This document shows, piece by piece, positions 8,309 through 18,235 of a stretch of DNA of 64,000 nt. A program made the position numbers and the translations under genes. Under the pieces are notes generated by a model. That model had not been told where the DNA came from and did no database searches. It worked only from the letters and a program-made list of their open reading frames with translations. Origin of the DNA: Alteromonas gracilis (GTDB lineage Bacteria > Pseudomonadota > Gammaproteobacteria > Enterobacterales > Alteromonadaceae); NCBI RefSeq assembly GCF_002993325.1, contig NZ_PVNO01000002.1, positions 62,001 through 126,000 of the forward strand, in the 5' to 3' direction. Position 1 is the stretch's first letter. Every line of letters begins with the position of its first letter.

Positions 8309-9010
8309 TTATTTTGCGAGGGCTTTTATCATCGCCATTACAAGCTGCGCTGAATTTTTGGCTGCCGTGTCTAAATATTCTTTGAAGCTAACCGATGATG
8401 TTTTTCCAGCAATGTCCGACAGCGAACGAATCACAAGGAATGGCGTATCAAGCATGTAGCAGGTTTGGCCTATAGCGGCGCCTTCCATTTCAACTGCTTT
8501 CATATCAGGAAATTTCTCACGTAGCTCTGCCACGGCTTCATCGCTGCCGATAAATGCATCGCCAGTACAAATTAAGCCAGTTGTCGATTGAAGCGATGTA
8601 ATTGTTGCCGCAGCATTATGTGCTGCTTCCATCAGTGTGGTATCACAACGAAAATCTTCAGGCATACCGGCACATTGACCTAGCTTATAACCAAAATGAG
8701 TCAGGTCGGCATCATGGTGAATGACGTGGCTAGCAATCACCAAATCGCCAATGTTGAGGGCTTTATCAAAACCACCGGCTGAACCGGTATTCACCACAGC
8801 ATCGGGGGCGTACTGCTCAATAAGCACAGTGGTGGCAAGGGCAGCAGCAACTTTACCAATACCGCATTTAACTAACACAACGTCTAAGTCGTTAAGTGTG
8901 CCTTCATAAAATGTAAGGTGCTTCCATTGCGTTTCTTTTACATCGCAAAGTGACGCTTTAAGTAGCGCAACTTCTTCGTCCATTGCACCTAAAATACCAA
9001 TTTTTTTCAT
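8309..9010 (-). CDS. mtnN: 5'-methylthioadenosine/S-adenosylhomocysteine nucleosidase
   Basis: A protein of 233 residues matching MTA/SAH nucleosidase (Pfs) along its whole length. It cleaves adenine from methylthioadenosine and S-adenosylhomocysteine in the cytoplasm, recycling products of methylation and polyamine synthesis and feeding autoinducer-2 precursor formation where luxS exists. Visible residues are catalytic Glu12 (GAMDEEVALL), the VVNTGSAGGF nucleoside pocket, KAVEMEGAAIGQ with the ribose-binding Glu, and SLSDIAG with the catalytic Asp. It is the first gene of the mtnN-cobD-btuF block. The intergenic gap to cobD is a single base. Confidence 0.96.
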   Translation of the reverse strand: MKKIGILGAMDEEVALLKASLCDVKETQWKHLTFYEGTLNDLDVVLVKCGIGKVAAALATTVLIEQYAPDAVVNTGSAGGFDKALNIGDLVIASHVIHHDADLTHFGYKLGQCAGMPEDFRCDTTLMEAAHNAAATITSLQSTTGLICTGDAFIGSDEAVAELREKFPDMKAVEMEGAAIGQTCYMLDTPFLVIRSLSDIAGKTSSVSFKEYLDTAAKNSAQLVMAMIKALAK

Positions 9011-9095
9011 AACTATACCGACGATGTTGAGGGGATTTAACGGGTGAATACGCTCTAAAGTGGTTTAATTGTATAAGGAAATCTTTAAAACTGAC

Positions 9096-9152
9096 AGAAA
9101 AATGCCTTTGTTACTGCTATTTGAGAGTAAGAAAATAGCAATGTAACAAAGG
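9096..9152 (-). terminator. Terminator after the DUF2726 gene
   Basis: A long inverted repeat (arms 9105-9122 and 9133-9152, 18 pairs with a two-base bulge and a 10-base loop). On the minus strand it is followed by ATTTTTC. It begins 25 bases past the stop of the DUF2726 gene. Confidence 0.75.
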
Positions 9153-9176
9153 CTAGGGGAAGTTAGGCTTTTTAGA

Positions 9177-9764
9177 TTAGGCCGCCGCGGGTCTGCTTGA
9201 ACGAATTGGGCGAGTCGGTCGCTTAGTCGGCTCAGGGTTATGAGTCGGCAATTGAGCCATCTTCTGCTGAAGGCGACGGTATGGAATGAGTTTATTTTCC
9301 AAGCATTCGCGAATGTCATCTACCGTATAGCCAGATTTTACTTTAATTCTTGCGTGAGGAAGGCCAGCAGCGTCGAGCGCTCCTGTGACAAACCAGTCTT
9401 TCTGAGTTTTATAGCCTTCTTTACCTTGGCTGTGGACAAGGTCGATTGCCATAACAGGGCTCATATCGTGTTTGTTTACTAAAACAAAATCTAATTGACG
9501 GCTAGATGCTCTGCTTAACGCTTGGCTAGCCGTTTTTTTGTTGGTTGACTGTCGCACTGCAATGAGGTCGTTAAGGCGCACGCGGCACACAATTCTAAAC
9601 TCTCTACCTACGGCCTGCTCAATTAGATTTAGGAACGTATGCTCCACAGGAGTAAATAATTGTGGCTTTCGTCTAAATGGAAACGCGACCCCGCCATCTG
9701 ACAATTTAATGGCACCTAGCGCAACTAAAATAAGTAACATCATTAGAATAATTGCCAATTCCAT
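9177..9764 (-). CDS. DUF2726 domain protein with N-terminal membrane anchor
   Basis: A protein of 195 residues. The N-terminus (MELAIILMMLLILVALGAI) is a single membrane span. It is followed by a DUF2726 domain (FTPVEHTFLNLIEQAVG, then FRIVCRVRLNDLIAV, SRQLDFVLVNKHDMSPVMAIDL, and AGLPHARIKVKSGYTVDDIRE). This domain resembles restriction-endonuclease-like or topoisomerase-associated folds; its function is not established. The tail is rich in Pro, Arg and Thr and probably disordered. I moved the start to the ATG at 9764 because GAGGG lies six bases upstream. The longer TTG reading from 9785 has no such site. It is monocistronic with its own terminator. Confidence 0.83.
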   Translation of the reverse strand: MELAIILMMLLILVALGAIKLSDGGVAFPFRRKPQLFTPVEHTFLNLIEQAVGREFRIVCRVRLNDLIAVRQSTNKKTASQALSRASSRQLDFVLVNKHDMSPVMAIDLVHSQGKEGYKTQKDWFVTGALDAAGLPHARIKVKSGYTVDDIRECLENKLIPYRRLQQKMAQLPTHNPEPTKRPTRPIRSSRPAAA

Positions 9765-9862
9765 CGTAACCCTCGCAAATATCAAAAAATAAAAGCCCGT
9801 GACAATTCGGTTAGTTAAGGTGCGCTAGTTTTTTGAAACTAACTCGAGCACTTTAGCTTTAC

Positions 9863-9884
9863 CGGTGTCAGAAAAATGACACCG
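9863..9884. promoter_or_regulatory. Perfect 8-bp inverted repeat (possible operator or RNA hairpin)
   Basis: CGGTGTCA / TGACACCG with a six-base GAAAAA centre, lying about 100 bases upstream of the DUF2726 start and about 85 bases past the stop of the next gene. No T-run follows on either strand, so it is not an obvious terminator. Confidence 0.4.
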
Positions 9885-9968
9885 AGCATTGTCACCGTGT
9901 TGTACTTATCGAAATTGCAAGCCAGATGCCAACATGAGTAGTTTTACATGGCTTTTTGAACTGAGAGA

Positions 9969-10382
9969 TTATTTACTGTTTGACGTAACCAGGATATCGA
10001 CTTGAGAACCAGCATTATCGGGGCTTATTACTACCCTAATAGCCTTATCTTCAGATGTGAGTAACGTGCGCCCACTAACGGGGGAGTGAGCTTTTAGCAA
10101 GGGATGTGCGGCTTGATAGAAACCAAGCATCTCTCTTGTGGAGCGTGGAGAATGATAAACCATTACCGCTGTCATACTTTCGTCAAACGCTTGGCATTGG
10201 CGGGCCTCTTCGGAAATCTTAACTTGCTGAAATTCCGATGGGCAAGACACTAAAGTAGGTTGATTCGCAAAAGCACTCTTTGAAGCAGCGTTAACCGAAA
10301 CAGTATCGCCGTAGGATGAGCCACTTGTGCTTGCGAACAATGTCAAACATAGGGCGAGTTTTTTAATGTCTAAGTTCTTCAT
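9969..10382 (-). CDS. Small secreted protein of unknown function
   Basis: A protein of 137 residues with a signal peptide (MKNLDIKKLALCLTLFASTSGSSYGD) and probable cleavage after SYG or nearby. The mature part has two cysteines (VSCPSEFQQ and ARQCQAFDES) that could form a disulfide, and a mixed alpha/beta composition. I do not recognise the family. It has its own ATG start, ends about 200 bases before the next gene, and codon use looks normal for the neighbourhood, so it is likely a real gene. The location should be periplasmic. Confidence 0.62.
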   Translation of the reverse strand: MKNLDIKKLALCLTLFASTSGSSYGDTVSVNAASKSAFANQPTLVSCPSEFQQVKISEEARQCQAFDESMTAVMVYHSPRSTREMLGFYQAAHPLLKAHSPVSGRTLLTSEDKAIRVVISPDNAGSQVDILVTSNSK

Positions 10383-10512
10383 AAATAGCGTTTTGCGTAG
10401 TTTAATTCTTATTTGAATTTAGAATACTAGAGCCGTTGGTCCAGTACATCAACTAAACCTTGGTCTATTAACGTATGTTCTCAGCAGTTTTCGTATTTTC
10501 TGGGCACGCTAA

Positions 10513-10548
10513 AACAAAAAAGCTCGATAGTCAGACTATCGAGCTTTT
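10513..10548 (-). terminator. Rho-independent terminator of gltBD
   Basis: A perfect inverted repeat AGCTCGATAGTC / GACTATCGAGCT with a minimal loop, followed on the minus strand by a run of six T and more T-rich sequence. It lies just after the gltD stop. Confidence 0.93.
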
Positions 10549-10572
10549 CGTTACCGGTTATTTTAGTGCTGG

Positions 10573-11991
<1,419 letters not shown>

Positions 11992-12001
11992 CTAAATCCT
12001 C

Positions 12002-15000
12002 CTACTGAGCCTGAATGCGTAATTCAGCACTTGAACGACTGATGTGACCAAGCAAGTTTTTCACATCACTGGTTTTTGGCTTAATAAGCTTGAAGCGTTT
12101 CAGCGTTGCGGCGAAATCAGTAAGCAACGATAACGAATGCTCGCTTCCTGTTTCTTCGTAATGCTGATTAATTAAGCCACGTAAGTGCTCAGCAAGAATT
12201 GCTTTATCTTCAATTGACATAACATCGACCAGTTCGGCATTCACACGGTTGTCAAGATCGTCGCCATCATCCATAAGATAGGCAAAACCACCTGTCATAC
12301 CAGCACCGAAGTTAACACCAACCGGACCAAGAACAGCCACAATACCGCCTGTCATATACTCACAGCCGTTATCGCCAATACCTTCCACTACCGCAATGGC
12401 ACCAGAGTTACGTACGCCAAAGCGCTCACCGGCACGGCCAGCAGCAAACAGCTTACCGCCGGTTGCACCGTAGAGGCAGGTGTTGCCCATAATGGCACTG
12501 TCGTGGGCGTCATATGAGATGTCGCGAGGCGGATGAATAACCAGCTTACCGCCTGTCATACCTTTACCTACGTAATCGTTGGCATCGCCTTCAAGGTGCA
12601 TGTGTAAACCGCCAGCATTCCATACGCCAAAGCTTTGACCTGCTGTGCCAGTAAGTTCAACCTTGATAGGTGTATCTTCAAAGTCATGGTTACCGTGATG
12701 TTTAGCTATTTCACCCGATAGCAATGCGCCTACAGAGCGGTCTGTGTTGCGAATTGGGTATTTAAGTGTAATCGACTTGCCATCGACCACAGCTTGCTGA
12801 CCGTCTTTGAGCATCTGGGCATTTAGCTCGCCTTTATCAATTGGCGCGTTAGTCGTTTGCGAGCAGAATAAACGCGTGTGCTCACCTGCTTTAGGCTGCG
12901 CTAGCAATGGAGACAAATCTAAACGGTTTTGCTTAGCAGTAATGCCATCTAGCACCTTAAGTAGCTCTGTGCGACCAACAAGGTCGTCGAACTTAGCAAT
13001 ACCCATCGACGCCATGATTTCACGTACTTCCTGAGCAATGAACTTAAAGTAGTTCATTACCATATCAGGTAGGCCGATGAAGTGGTCGTCACGCAGCTTT
13101 TGATCCTGCGTTGCTACACCGGTTGCACAGTTGTTTAGATGACAAATACGCAGATATTTACAACCTAACGCAACCATTGGGCCTGTACCAAAGCCAAAGC
13201 TTTCCGCACCTAAGATACCTGCTTTTACAACATCAAGACCGGTTTTCAAACCACCGTCGGTTTGAACGCGTACCTTGTGGCGTAGTCCATTTTCGATAAG
13301 TGCTTGCTGAGTTTCAGACAAACCTAATTCAAATGGGCTACCTGCGTATTTAACTGATGTTAGCGGGCTAGCACCTGTACCGCCGTCGTAACCTGAAACG
13401 GTGATAAGGTCGGCATAAGCTTTTGCTACGCCCGTTGCGATCGTACCTACACCCGGCTCAGATACTAGCTTAACTGATATAAGCGCCGTTGGATTAACCT
13501 GTTTTAAATCGAAAATTAGCTGCGCTAAATCTTCAATTGAATAGATATCGTGGTGTGGAGGCGGTGAAATAAGAGTTACACCCGGCACAGAGAAACGTAG
13601 CTGTGCGATGTACTTATTTACCTTGTCGCCTGGAAGCTGACCACCTTCACCGGGTTTTGCACCTTGTGCCACTTTAATTTGAATAACGTTAGCGTTAACC
13701 AAATAGTGAGGCGTTACACCAAAACGACCTGATGCAACCTGCTTAATTTTAGAGTTCTTTTCAGTACCAAATCGAGAAGGGTGTTCACCACCTTCGCCCG
13801 AGTTAGACTGACCGCCCAACCGGTTCATGGCAATCGCTAGCGCTTCATGGGCTTCAGGGCTTAAAGCACCAATTGACATTGCTGCGGTATCAAAGCGAGG
13901 GAATAGATTTTCCGGTGCCTCTACTTCGCTAATATCAATAGGATCGCAATTAGGGTTGATGGCTAGCAAGTCGCGAATGTGCGCAGGCGCACGCTCGTTA
14001 ACTAGCTTAGCGTATTGCTGGTAGTCGTCGTAGTTACCTGACACCACAGCCTTTTGAAGCGTACTGACTACGTCTGGGTTATAGGCGTGATATTCGCCGC
14101 CATGTACATATTTTAGCAAGCCGCCGTGGTCTATTGATTTACGCTTAAGCCACGCGACACGGTTAAGGTTAATAAGGTCTTGATGGAAGTCATCGAAGCC
14201 TGCACCTTGAATACGCGACGTCACGCCTTTGAAACAAAGCTTCATCACTTCGTTATTCACGCCCACTGCTTCAAAGAGCTTAGAGCTACGATAGCTAGCT
14301 ACAGTGCTAATACCCATCTTAGACATGATCTTATACAAGCCTTTATTGATACCCTTACGGTAGTTCAACGTGGCCTGCATAGGAGAAATGTCTAGCTCGC
14401 CTTTTTCGCAAAGCTGTTCGATAGTTTCGTATGCTAGGAATGGGTAAACCGCGGTTGCACCCAAGCCGATAAGTACGGCGAAGTGATGCGGATCGCGGGC
14501 GCTTGCCGTTTCAACAACAACGTTCGCGTCGCAGCGCAGTGACTTTTCTACCAAACGGCGCTGAACGGCACCCACTGCCATTGCAGCAGGGATAACTAAG
14601 CGGTTTTGTTTAATGTTTCTGTCAGACAGAATAACGAACGCAGCGCGTTTATTTTTAACCAGCATTTCTACTTCGTTACATACGCGCTCAATGGCTTTCT
14701 TCAAACCTTCTTGCGGTGCATATTGAAGCTCTACCACTTCAGAGTAGTAGTTGTCTGGGTTAAATTCACGCAGCTGTTTAAGGTCGGTATACATCAATAT
14801 TGGCGAGTCGAACAATACGCGGTCAGCGTAACCTGACGTTTCACTAAATACGTTTTGTTCACGTCCAATACAGGTTGCCAGCGACATTACGTGATTCTCA
14901 CGTAGCGGATCGATAGGCGGGTTAGTAACCTGTGCAAACTGTTGACGGAAATAGTCATAGATTGTGCGCTGACGTGATGACATAACCGCCATTGGCGTGT

Positions 15001-16468
15001 CGTCACCCATTGAACCAACGGCTTCTTGACCGTCTTTCGCGAGCACTTTCACAACCTGCTGAATTTCTTCGTAGCTATAGGCGTGCAGCTTGTGATACAC
15101 CGCCATAGCATCGTCGTCAAACACGCGCTTGCCAATTAACGACGCATCAAGCTTTTCAATTGGTGTAAGTCGACGAATATGCTTGTCTAGCCACTCTTTA
15201 TAAGGGTGACGCGCTTTTAAGTCTTCATCAATTTCAGTAGAGCGCCAGATTTTGCCCGTGTAGGTATCTACAGCAAGCATTTCACCTGGGCCAACGCGCC
15301 CTTTTTCGATAACGTCGGCCTGCTCGTAATCCCAAATACCTACTTCAGAGGCAAGGGTAATGAAACCATTCTTTGTAATAACGTAACGTGCAGGGCGTAA
15401 GCCATTTCTATCTAAGTTACAGGCTACGTGACGGCCGTTAGTTAAAACGATGCCGGCAGGGCCATCCCATGGTTCCATGTGCATTGAGTTAAACTCGTAA
15501 AATGCACGAAGGTCATCATCCATGGTTTTGTTGTTTTGATAGGCAGGTGGAACAAGCAAGCGCATGGCGCGGAATAAATCCATACCACCGGCTAGGAATA
15601 GCTCAAGCATGTTATCCAGTGACGATGAATCGGAACCTTCGGTGTTAACGAATGGTGCCGCGTCTTTCAAATCCGGAATAAGTGGCGTTGAGAATTTAGC
15701 AGCACGTGCCATTGCCCAATCGCGGTTACCTTTAATAGTGTTTATTTCACCATTATGCGCAAGGAAACGGAAAGGCTGAGCTAGCGGCCAGCGTGGTAAT
15801 GTGTTTGTTGAGAAGCGCTGGTGGAATACGCAGATTGCGCTTTGCATGCGCTCGTCGGCAAGATCGTGATAAAAGGCAGGCAAGTCTTTTGGCATTACCA
15901 AGCCTTTGTAGATTGTTACAAGGCCTGATAGACAAGCCACATAAAAATCGGGATCTTGTTCAAGACGCTTTTCTGCTCGGCGGCGGATCATGTACAAACG
16001 ACGTTCTAGATCGCGTTTTCTCCAGCCCGCAGGTGCGTTAACGAAAACCTGTTCGATTTGCGGAACGCCCGTTAGCGCTAATTCACCCAGTACTGAGCGG
16101 TCGACAGGCACTTCGCGCCAACCCACTACTGATAATGTTTCTTTTTCTAGCTCTTCATTGAGTACTTCACGCGCGGCTTGCGCAAGCACTGGGTCCTGAC
16201 TTAAGAAAATCATGCCCACGCCGTATTTTTTGCTGAGTTTCCAGCCATTTTCTTCGGCGATTGCATGGAAGAACGCATCCGGTTTCTGTAGTAATAAACC
16301 ACAGCCGTCACCGGTTTTCCCGTCGGCGGCAATACCGCCACGATGCTGCATACGGTCAAGGCCGTGTATAGCAGTTGTTACCAATTCATGACTGGCTTCC
16401 CCATGAGTGTGAGCGATTAAGCCAAACCCACAGTTGTCCCGGGAATCATTGGGATTATATAAACTCAT
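12002..16468 (-). CDS. gltB: Glutamate synthase (NADPH) large subunit
   Basis: A protein of 1488 residues. It begins with a class II glutamine amidotransferase domain whose nucleophile is Cys13 ([13 protein letters not shown]). This implies removal of a 12-residue propeptide, shorter than the ~42 residues of E. coli GltB. The central and FMN-binding synthase domain is intact ([12 protein letters not shown], and [21 protein letters not shown]). It is followed by the [3Fe-4S] cysteines ([17 protein letters not shown]) and a C-terminal beta-helix of Gly-rich turns ([14 protein letters not shown] and GANFG-like repeats). It works with GltD in ammonium assimilation in the cytoplasm. The gene leads the gltBD operon behind a 676-base upstream region. 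Confidence 0.97.
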   Translation of the reverse strand: MSLYNPNDSRDNCGFGLIAHTHGEASHELVTTAIHGLDRMQHRGGIAADGKTGDGCGLLLQKPDAFFHAIAEENGWKLSKKYGVGMIFLSQDPVLAQAAREVLNEELEKETLSVVGWREVPVDRSVLGELALTGVPQIEQVFVNAPAGWRKRDLERRLYMIRRRAEKRLEQDPDFYVACLSGLVTIYKGLVMPKDLPAFYHDLADERMQSAICVFHQRFSTNTLPRWPLAQPFRFLAHNGEINTIKGNRDWAMARAAKFSTPLIPDLKDAAPFVNTEGSDSSSLDNMLELFLAGGMDLFRAMRLLVPPAYQNNKTMDDDLRAFYEFNSMHMEPWDGPAGIVLTNGRHVACNLDRNGLRPARYVITKNGFITLASEVGIWDYEQADVIEKGRVGPGEMLAVDTYTGKIWRSTEIDEDLKARHPYKEWLDKHIRRLTPIEKLDASLIGKRVFDDDAMAVYHKLHAYSYEEIQQVVKVLAKDGQEAVGSMGDDTPMAVMSSRQRTIYDYFRQQFAQVTNPPIDPLRENHVMSLATCIGREQNVFSETSGYADRVLFDSPILMYTDLKQLREFNPDNYYSEVVELQYAPQEGLKKAIERVCNEVEMLVKNKRAAFVILSDRNIKQNRLVIPAAMAVGAVQRRLVEKSLRCDANVVVETASARDPHHFAVLIGLGATAVYPFLAYETIEQLCEKGELDISPMQATLNYRKGINKGLYKIMSKMGISTVASYRSSKLFEAVGVNNEVMKLCFKGVTSRIQGAGFDDFHQDLINLNRVAWLKRKSIDHGGLLKYVHGGEYHAYNPDVVSTLQKAVVSGNYDDYQQYAKLVNERAPAHIRDLLAINPNCDPIDISEVEAPENLFPRFDTAAMSIGALSPEAHEALAIAMNRLGGQSNSGEGGEHPSRFGTEKNSKIKQVASGRFGVTPHYLVNANVIQIKVAQGAKPGEGGQLPGDKVNKYIAQLRFSVPGVTLISPPPHHDIYSIEDLAQLIFDLKQVNPTALISVKLVSEPGVGTIATGVAKAYADLITVSGYDGGTGASPLTSVKYAGSPFELGLSETQQALIENGLRHKVRVQTDGGLKTGLDVVKAGILGAESFGFGTGPMVALGCKYLRICHLNNCATGVATQDQKLRDDHFIGLPDMVMNYFKFIAQEVREIMASMGIAKFDDLVGRTELLKVLDGITAKQNRLDLSPLLAQPKAGEHTRLFCSQTTNAPIDKGELNAQMLKDGQQAVVDGKSITLKYPIRNTDRSVGALLSGEIAKHHGNHDFEDTPIKVELTGTAGQSFGVWNAGGLHMHLEGDANDYVGKGMTGGKLVIHPPRDISYDAHDSAIMGNTCLYGATGGKLFAAGRAGERFGVRNSGAIAVVEGIGDNGCEYMTGGIVAVLGPVGVNFGAGMTGGFAYLMDDGDDLDNRVNAELVDVMSIEDKAILAEHLRGLINQHYEETGSEHSLSLLTDFAATLKRFKLIKPKTSDVKNLLGHISRSSAELRIQAQ

Positions 16469-17144
16469 CTCTTAACTCCTTCAACCTTTTGACTGGGCAA
16501 GGTATGCGTTGCGTGTAGATGCGCCTAGGTTTGCGTATCACAACATTGTTAGACGTCTTTTAGCCTGCTAGCGTTATTGCCTACAGTGTGCGCCTTTCTT
16601 GTCGTTATTTATTATTAGAGGATTACCAGTCGTTTCCGCATTTTTATGCATTATTGCGATGCGGGCCGTACAAAATACCCACATTGAAAACTAAAATCAA
16701 ACGCTAAAATTGCTCGGCTCGTTAGCTTTTAGTATAAATATAAATTAATTGTTTTATTTCAGTGGTTTACATTATTTATTTTAGGTTTGTAACAAAATTG
16801 TTATAAGCCTAAAAAATCAATTAACTGGCGCCGCCTAAACGATAATGGTTTTTATTTGTATAAACATAGTGAATAAATATGCTTTTTAATTGTTGTTTTA
16901 TGTTGTCAATGGCGGGTTGGGCTGTATTTTTATTAAATTGTAAAGTTTTAGTTCCGGTTGTATAAGAAGTTTGCTATGTTGGTTAAAAAATGACCTGGTG
17001 TAAAGTTGAATATGGTGTTTATGCAATAATAGGTACTTCGACATTACACTCTGAATTGGCCGGCAAGCGAGCGTTTCGGTGAGAATTGAAGAATAAAAAT
17101 TCACTGTCGTAGCGCTAGACGCGACTATTAAGGAAGATGAGATA
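16469..17144. other. Divergent control region between gltB and the amidase gene
   Basis: About 676 bases without a credible gene. It is AT-rich in the middle (16700-16960) and must contain the promoters of gltB (minus) and the amidase (plus). The clearest element is the palindrome at 16787-16806. I do not see a -35/-10 pair good enough to call. Confidence 0.55.
16787..16806. promoter_or_regulatory. 20-bp near-perfect palindrome upstream of gltB
   Basis: TTGTAACAAAATTGTTATAA reads TTGTAACAA / TTGTTATAA with one mismatch around an AA centre. It lies about 320 bases before gltB and about 340 before the amidase. The shape is that of a dimeric regulator site; the regulator is unknown. Confidence 0.4.
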
Positions 17145-18092
17145 ATGCCCCTGTCCACACTGCCTAAAACTTCACTGAGGCTCACTGAACACAGACTACT
17201 AGGCGAGAACGTCAGCTTTCAATTGTCGCCAAATACTTCTGGACCATTTGAGTCTAACGCTCCTGATACCATTGTCGTTCACTTTACCGCGGGGAGCAGT
17301 TTGCAATCGTCAGTCGATGTCCTCACTAGTGCAGATAGTGGCGTTTCCGCCCATTTCGTCATTGGCCGAAACGGTGACATTGTGCAATTGCTGCCGACTA
17401 ATCAAATAGCATGGCATGCTGGTGTAAGCGCTTATGCTGGAAGAACTGACTTAAACCGCTACTCAATAGGTATCGAGCTAGATAACGCGGGTCAGCTAAA
17501 GCCGAGAGACGACGGTCTCTTTGAAAGCTGGTTTGGCAAGCGTTACGATAAGAGCGAAACGATAGAAGCACTTCACCCTAATCAATCCGTTATGGGCTAT
17601 TGGCATAAATATACGGATATTCAAATTGCCAAAACAGCAAGCCTTTGTCGTTTGCTTTGTGCTCACTATCCAATTTCTACATTGGTTGGACATGAAGAAA
17701 TTGCGCCTTCTCGAAAGGTTGATCCCGGCCCGGCTTTTCCTATAGAAGCATTAAGAAAACTGTTGATGTTAGGTGCATATGAGCAGGAGTCGCAATCACA
17801 TAAAGATAACCTAACTAATGAGATCGCTGTGCGTCAAGAAACCCATGAAAGATCTGAAAATACCGTACATAACAAAAAAGGTCGCGTGGCTAGCGTAAGC
17901 GCAAACACGTTAAATGTGCGCAAAGGGCCAAGCGCGTCATTTGCATTGGTTGATAACACGGTGCAAAAAGGCGAAGTGCTGAAGATATTAGAAACGCAAG
18001 GGGAGTGGGCTAAAGTTTCATTCACAAAAATAGGATGGGTGAACACGCAATACATTAACGAAATCTCCGAGAGATTACCGTTTGAAGGATAG
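17145..18092 (+). CDS. N-acetylmuramoyl-L-alanine amidase (Amidase_2) with C-terminal SH3b domain
   Basis: A protein of 315 residues. Residues ~35-200 form an AmpD-type zinc amidase: zinc ligands in IVVHFTAG and in LVGHEEIAPSRKVDPGPAF (His and Asp), plus the HFVIGRNGDIVQLLP and YSIGIELDNAG strands. This cuts the bond between N-acetylmuramic acid and the stem peptide. After a polar linker (~residues 205-245) comes a bacterial SH3 domain (VSANTLNVRKGPSASFALVDN, then GEWAKVSFTKIGWVNTQYI), which usually binds cell wall. I see no signal peptide, which is odd for an SH3b protein. It could act on cytoplasmic muropeptides like AmpD or leave by another route. The ATG at 17145 has AAGGAAG upstream. No ampE follows. 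Confidence 0.86.
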   Translation: MPLSTLPKTSLRLTEHRLLGENVSFQLSPNTSGPFESNAPDTIVVHFTAGSSLQSSVDVLTSADSGVSAHFVIGRNGDIVQLLPTNQIAWHAGVSAYAGRTDLNRYSIGIELDNAGQLKPRDDGLFESWFGKRYDKSETIEALHPNQSVMGYWHKYTDIQIAKTASLCRLLCAHYPISTLVGHEEIAPSRKVDPGPAFPIEALRKLLMLGAYEQESQSHKDNLTNEIAVRQETHERSENTVHNKKGRVASVSANTLNVRKGPSASFALVDNTVQKGEVLKILETQGEWAKVSFTKIGWVNTQYINEISERLPFEG

Positions 18093-18148
18093 TCATTCCT
18101 GCATTCCCACGCTTCGCTAGGAAACTTGCCAGCGCCTCCCGAGTGGGC

Positions 18149-18176
18149 AATTATCTACGCGGATTGGTATAACGCA
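18149..18176 (+). repeat. Dispersed 28-bp repeat, copy 2
   Basis: AATTATCTACGCGGATTGGT followed by ATAACGCA, closely similar to 53421-53448 (plus) and 2795-2822 (minus). It lies in the gap between the amidase gene and arcB. Confidence 0.6.
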
Positions 18177-18235
18177 TTCCCGAAGTGGTGAAAGCCTGAT
18201 AGGATAAAGGCAAAATAAGCTTCAATTTGACGTAC

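Noticed and set aside
12002..16468. Many open frames antisense to gltB
   Set aside because: They are shadows of a well-supported 1488-residue gene and show no independent start signals.
16898..17185. Open frame on the minus strand between gltB and the amidase gene
   Set aside because: AT-rich low-complexity translation without ribosome binding site, and it overlaps the amidase start.
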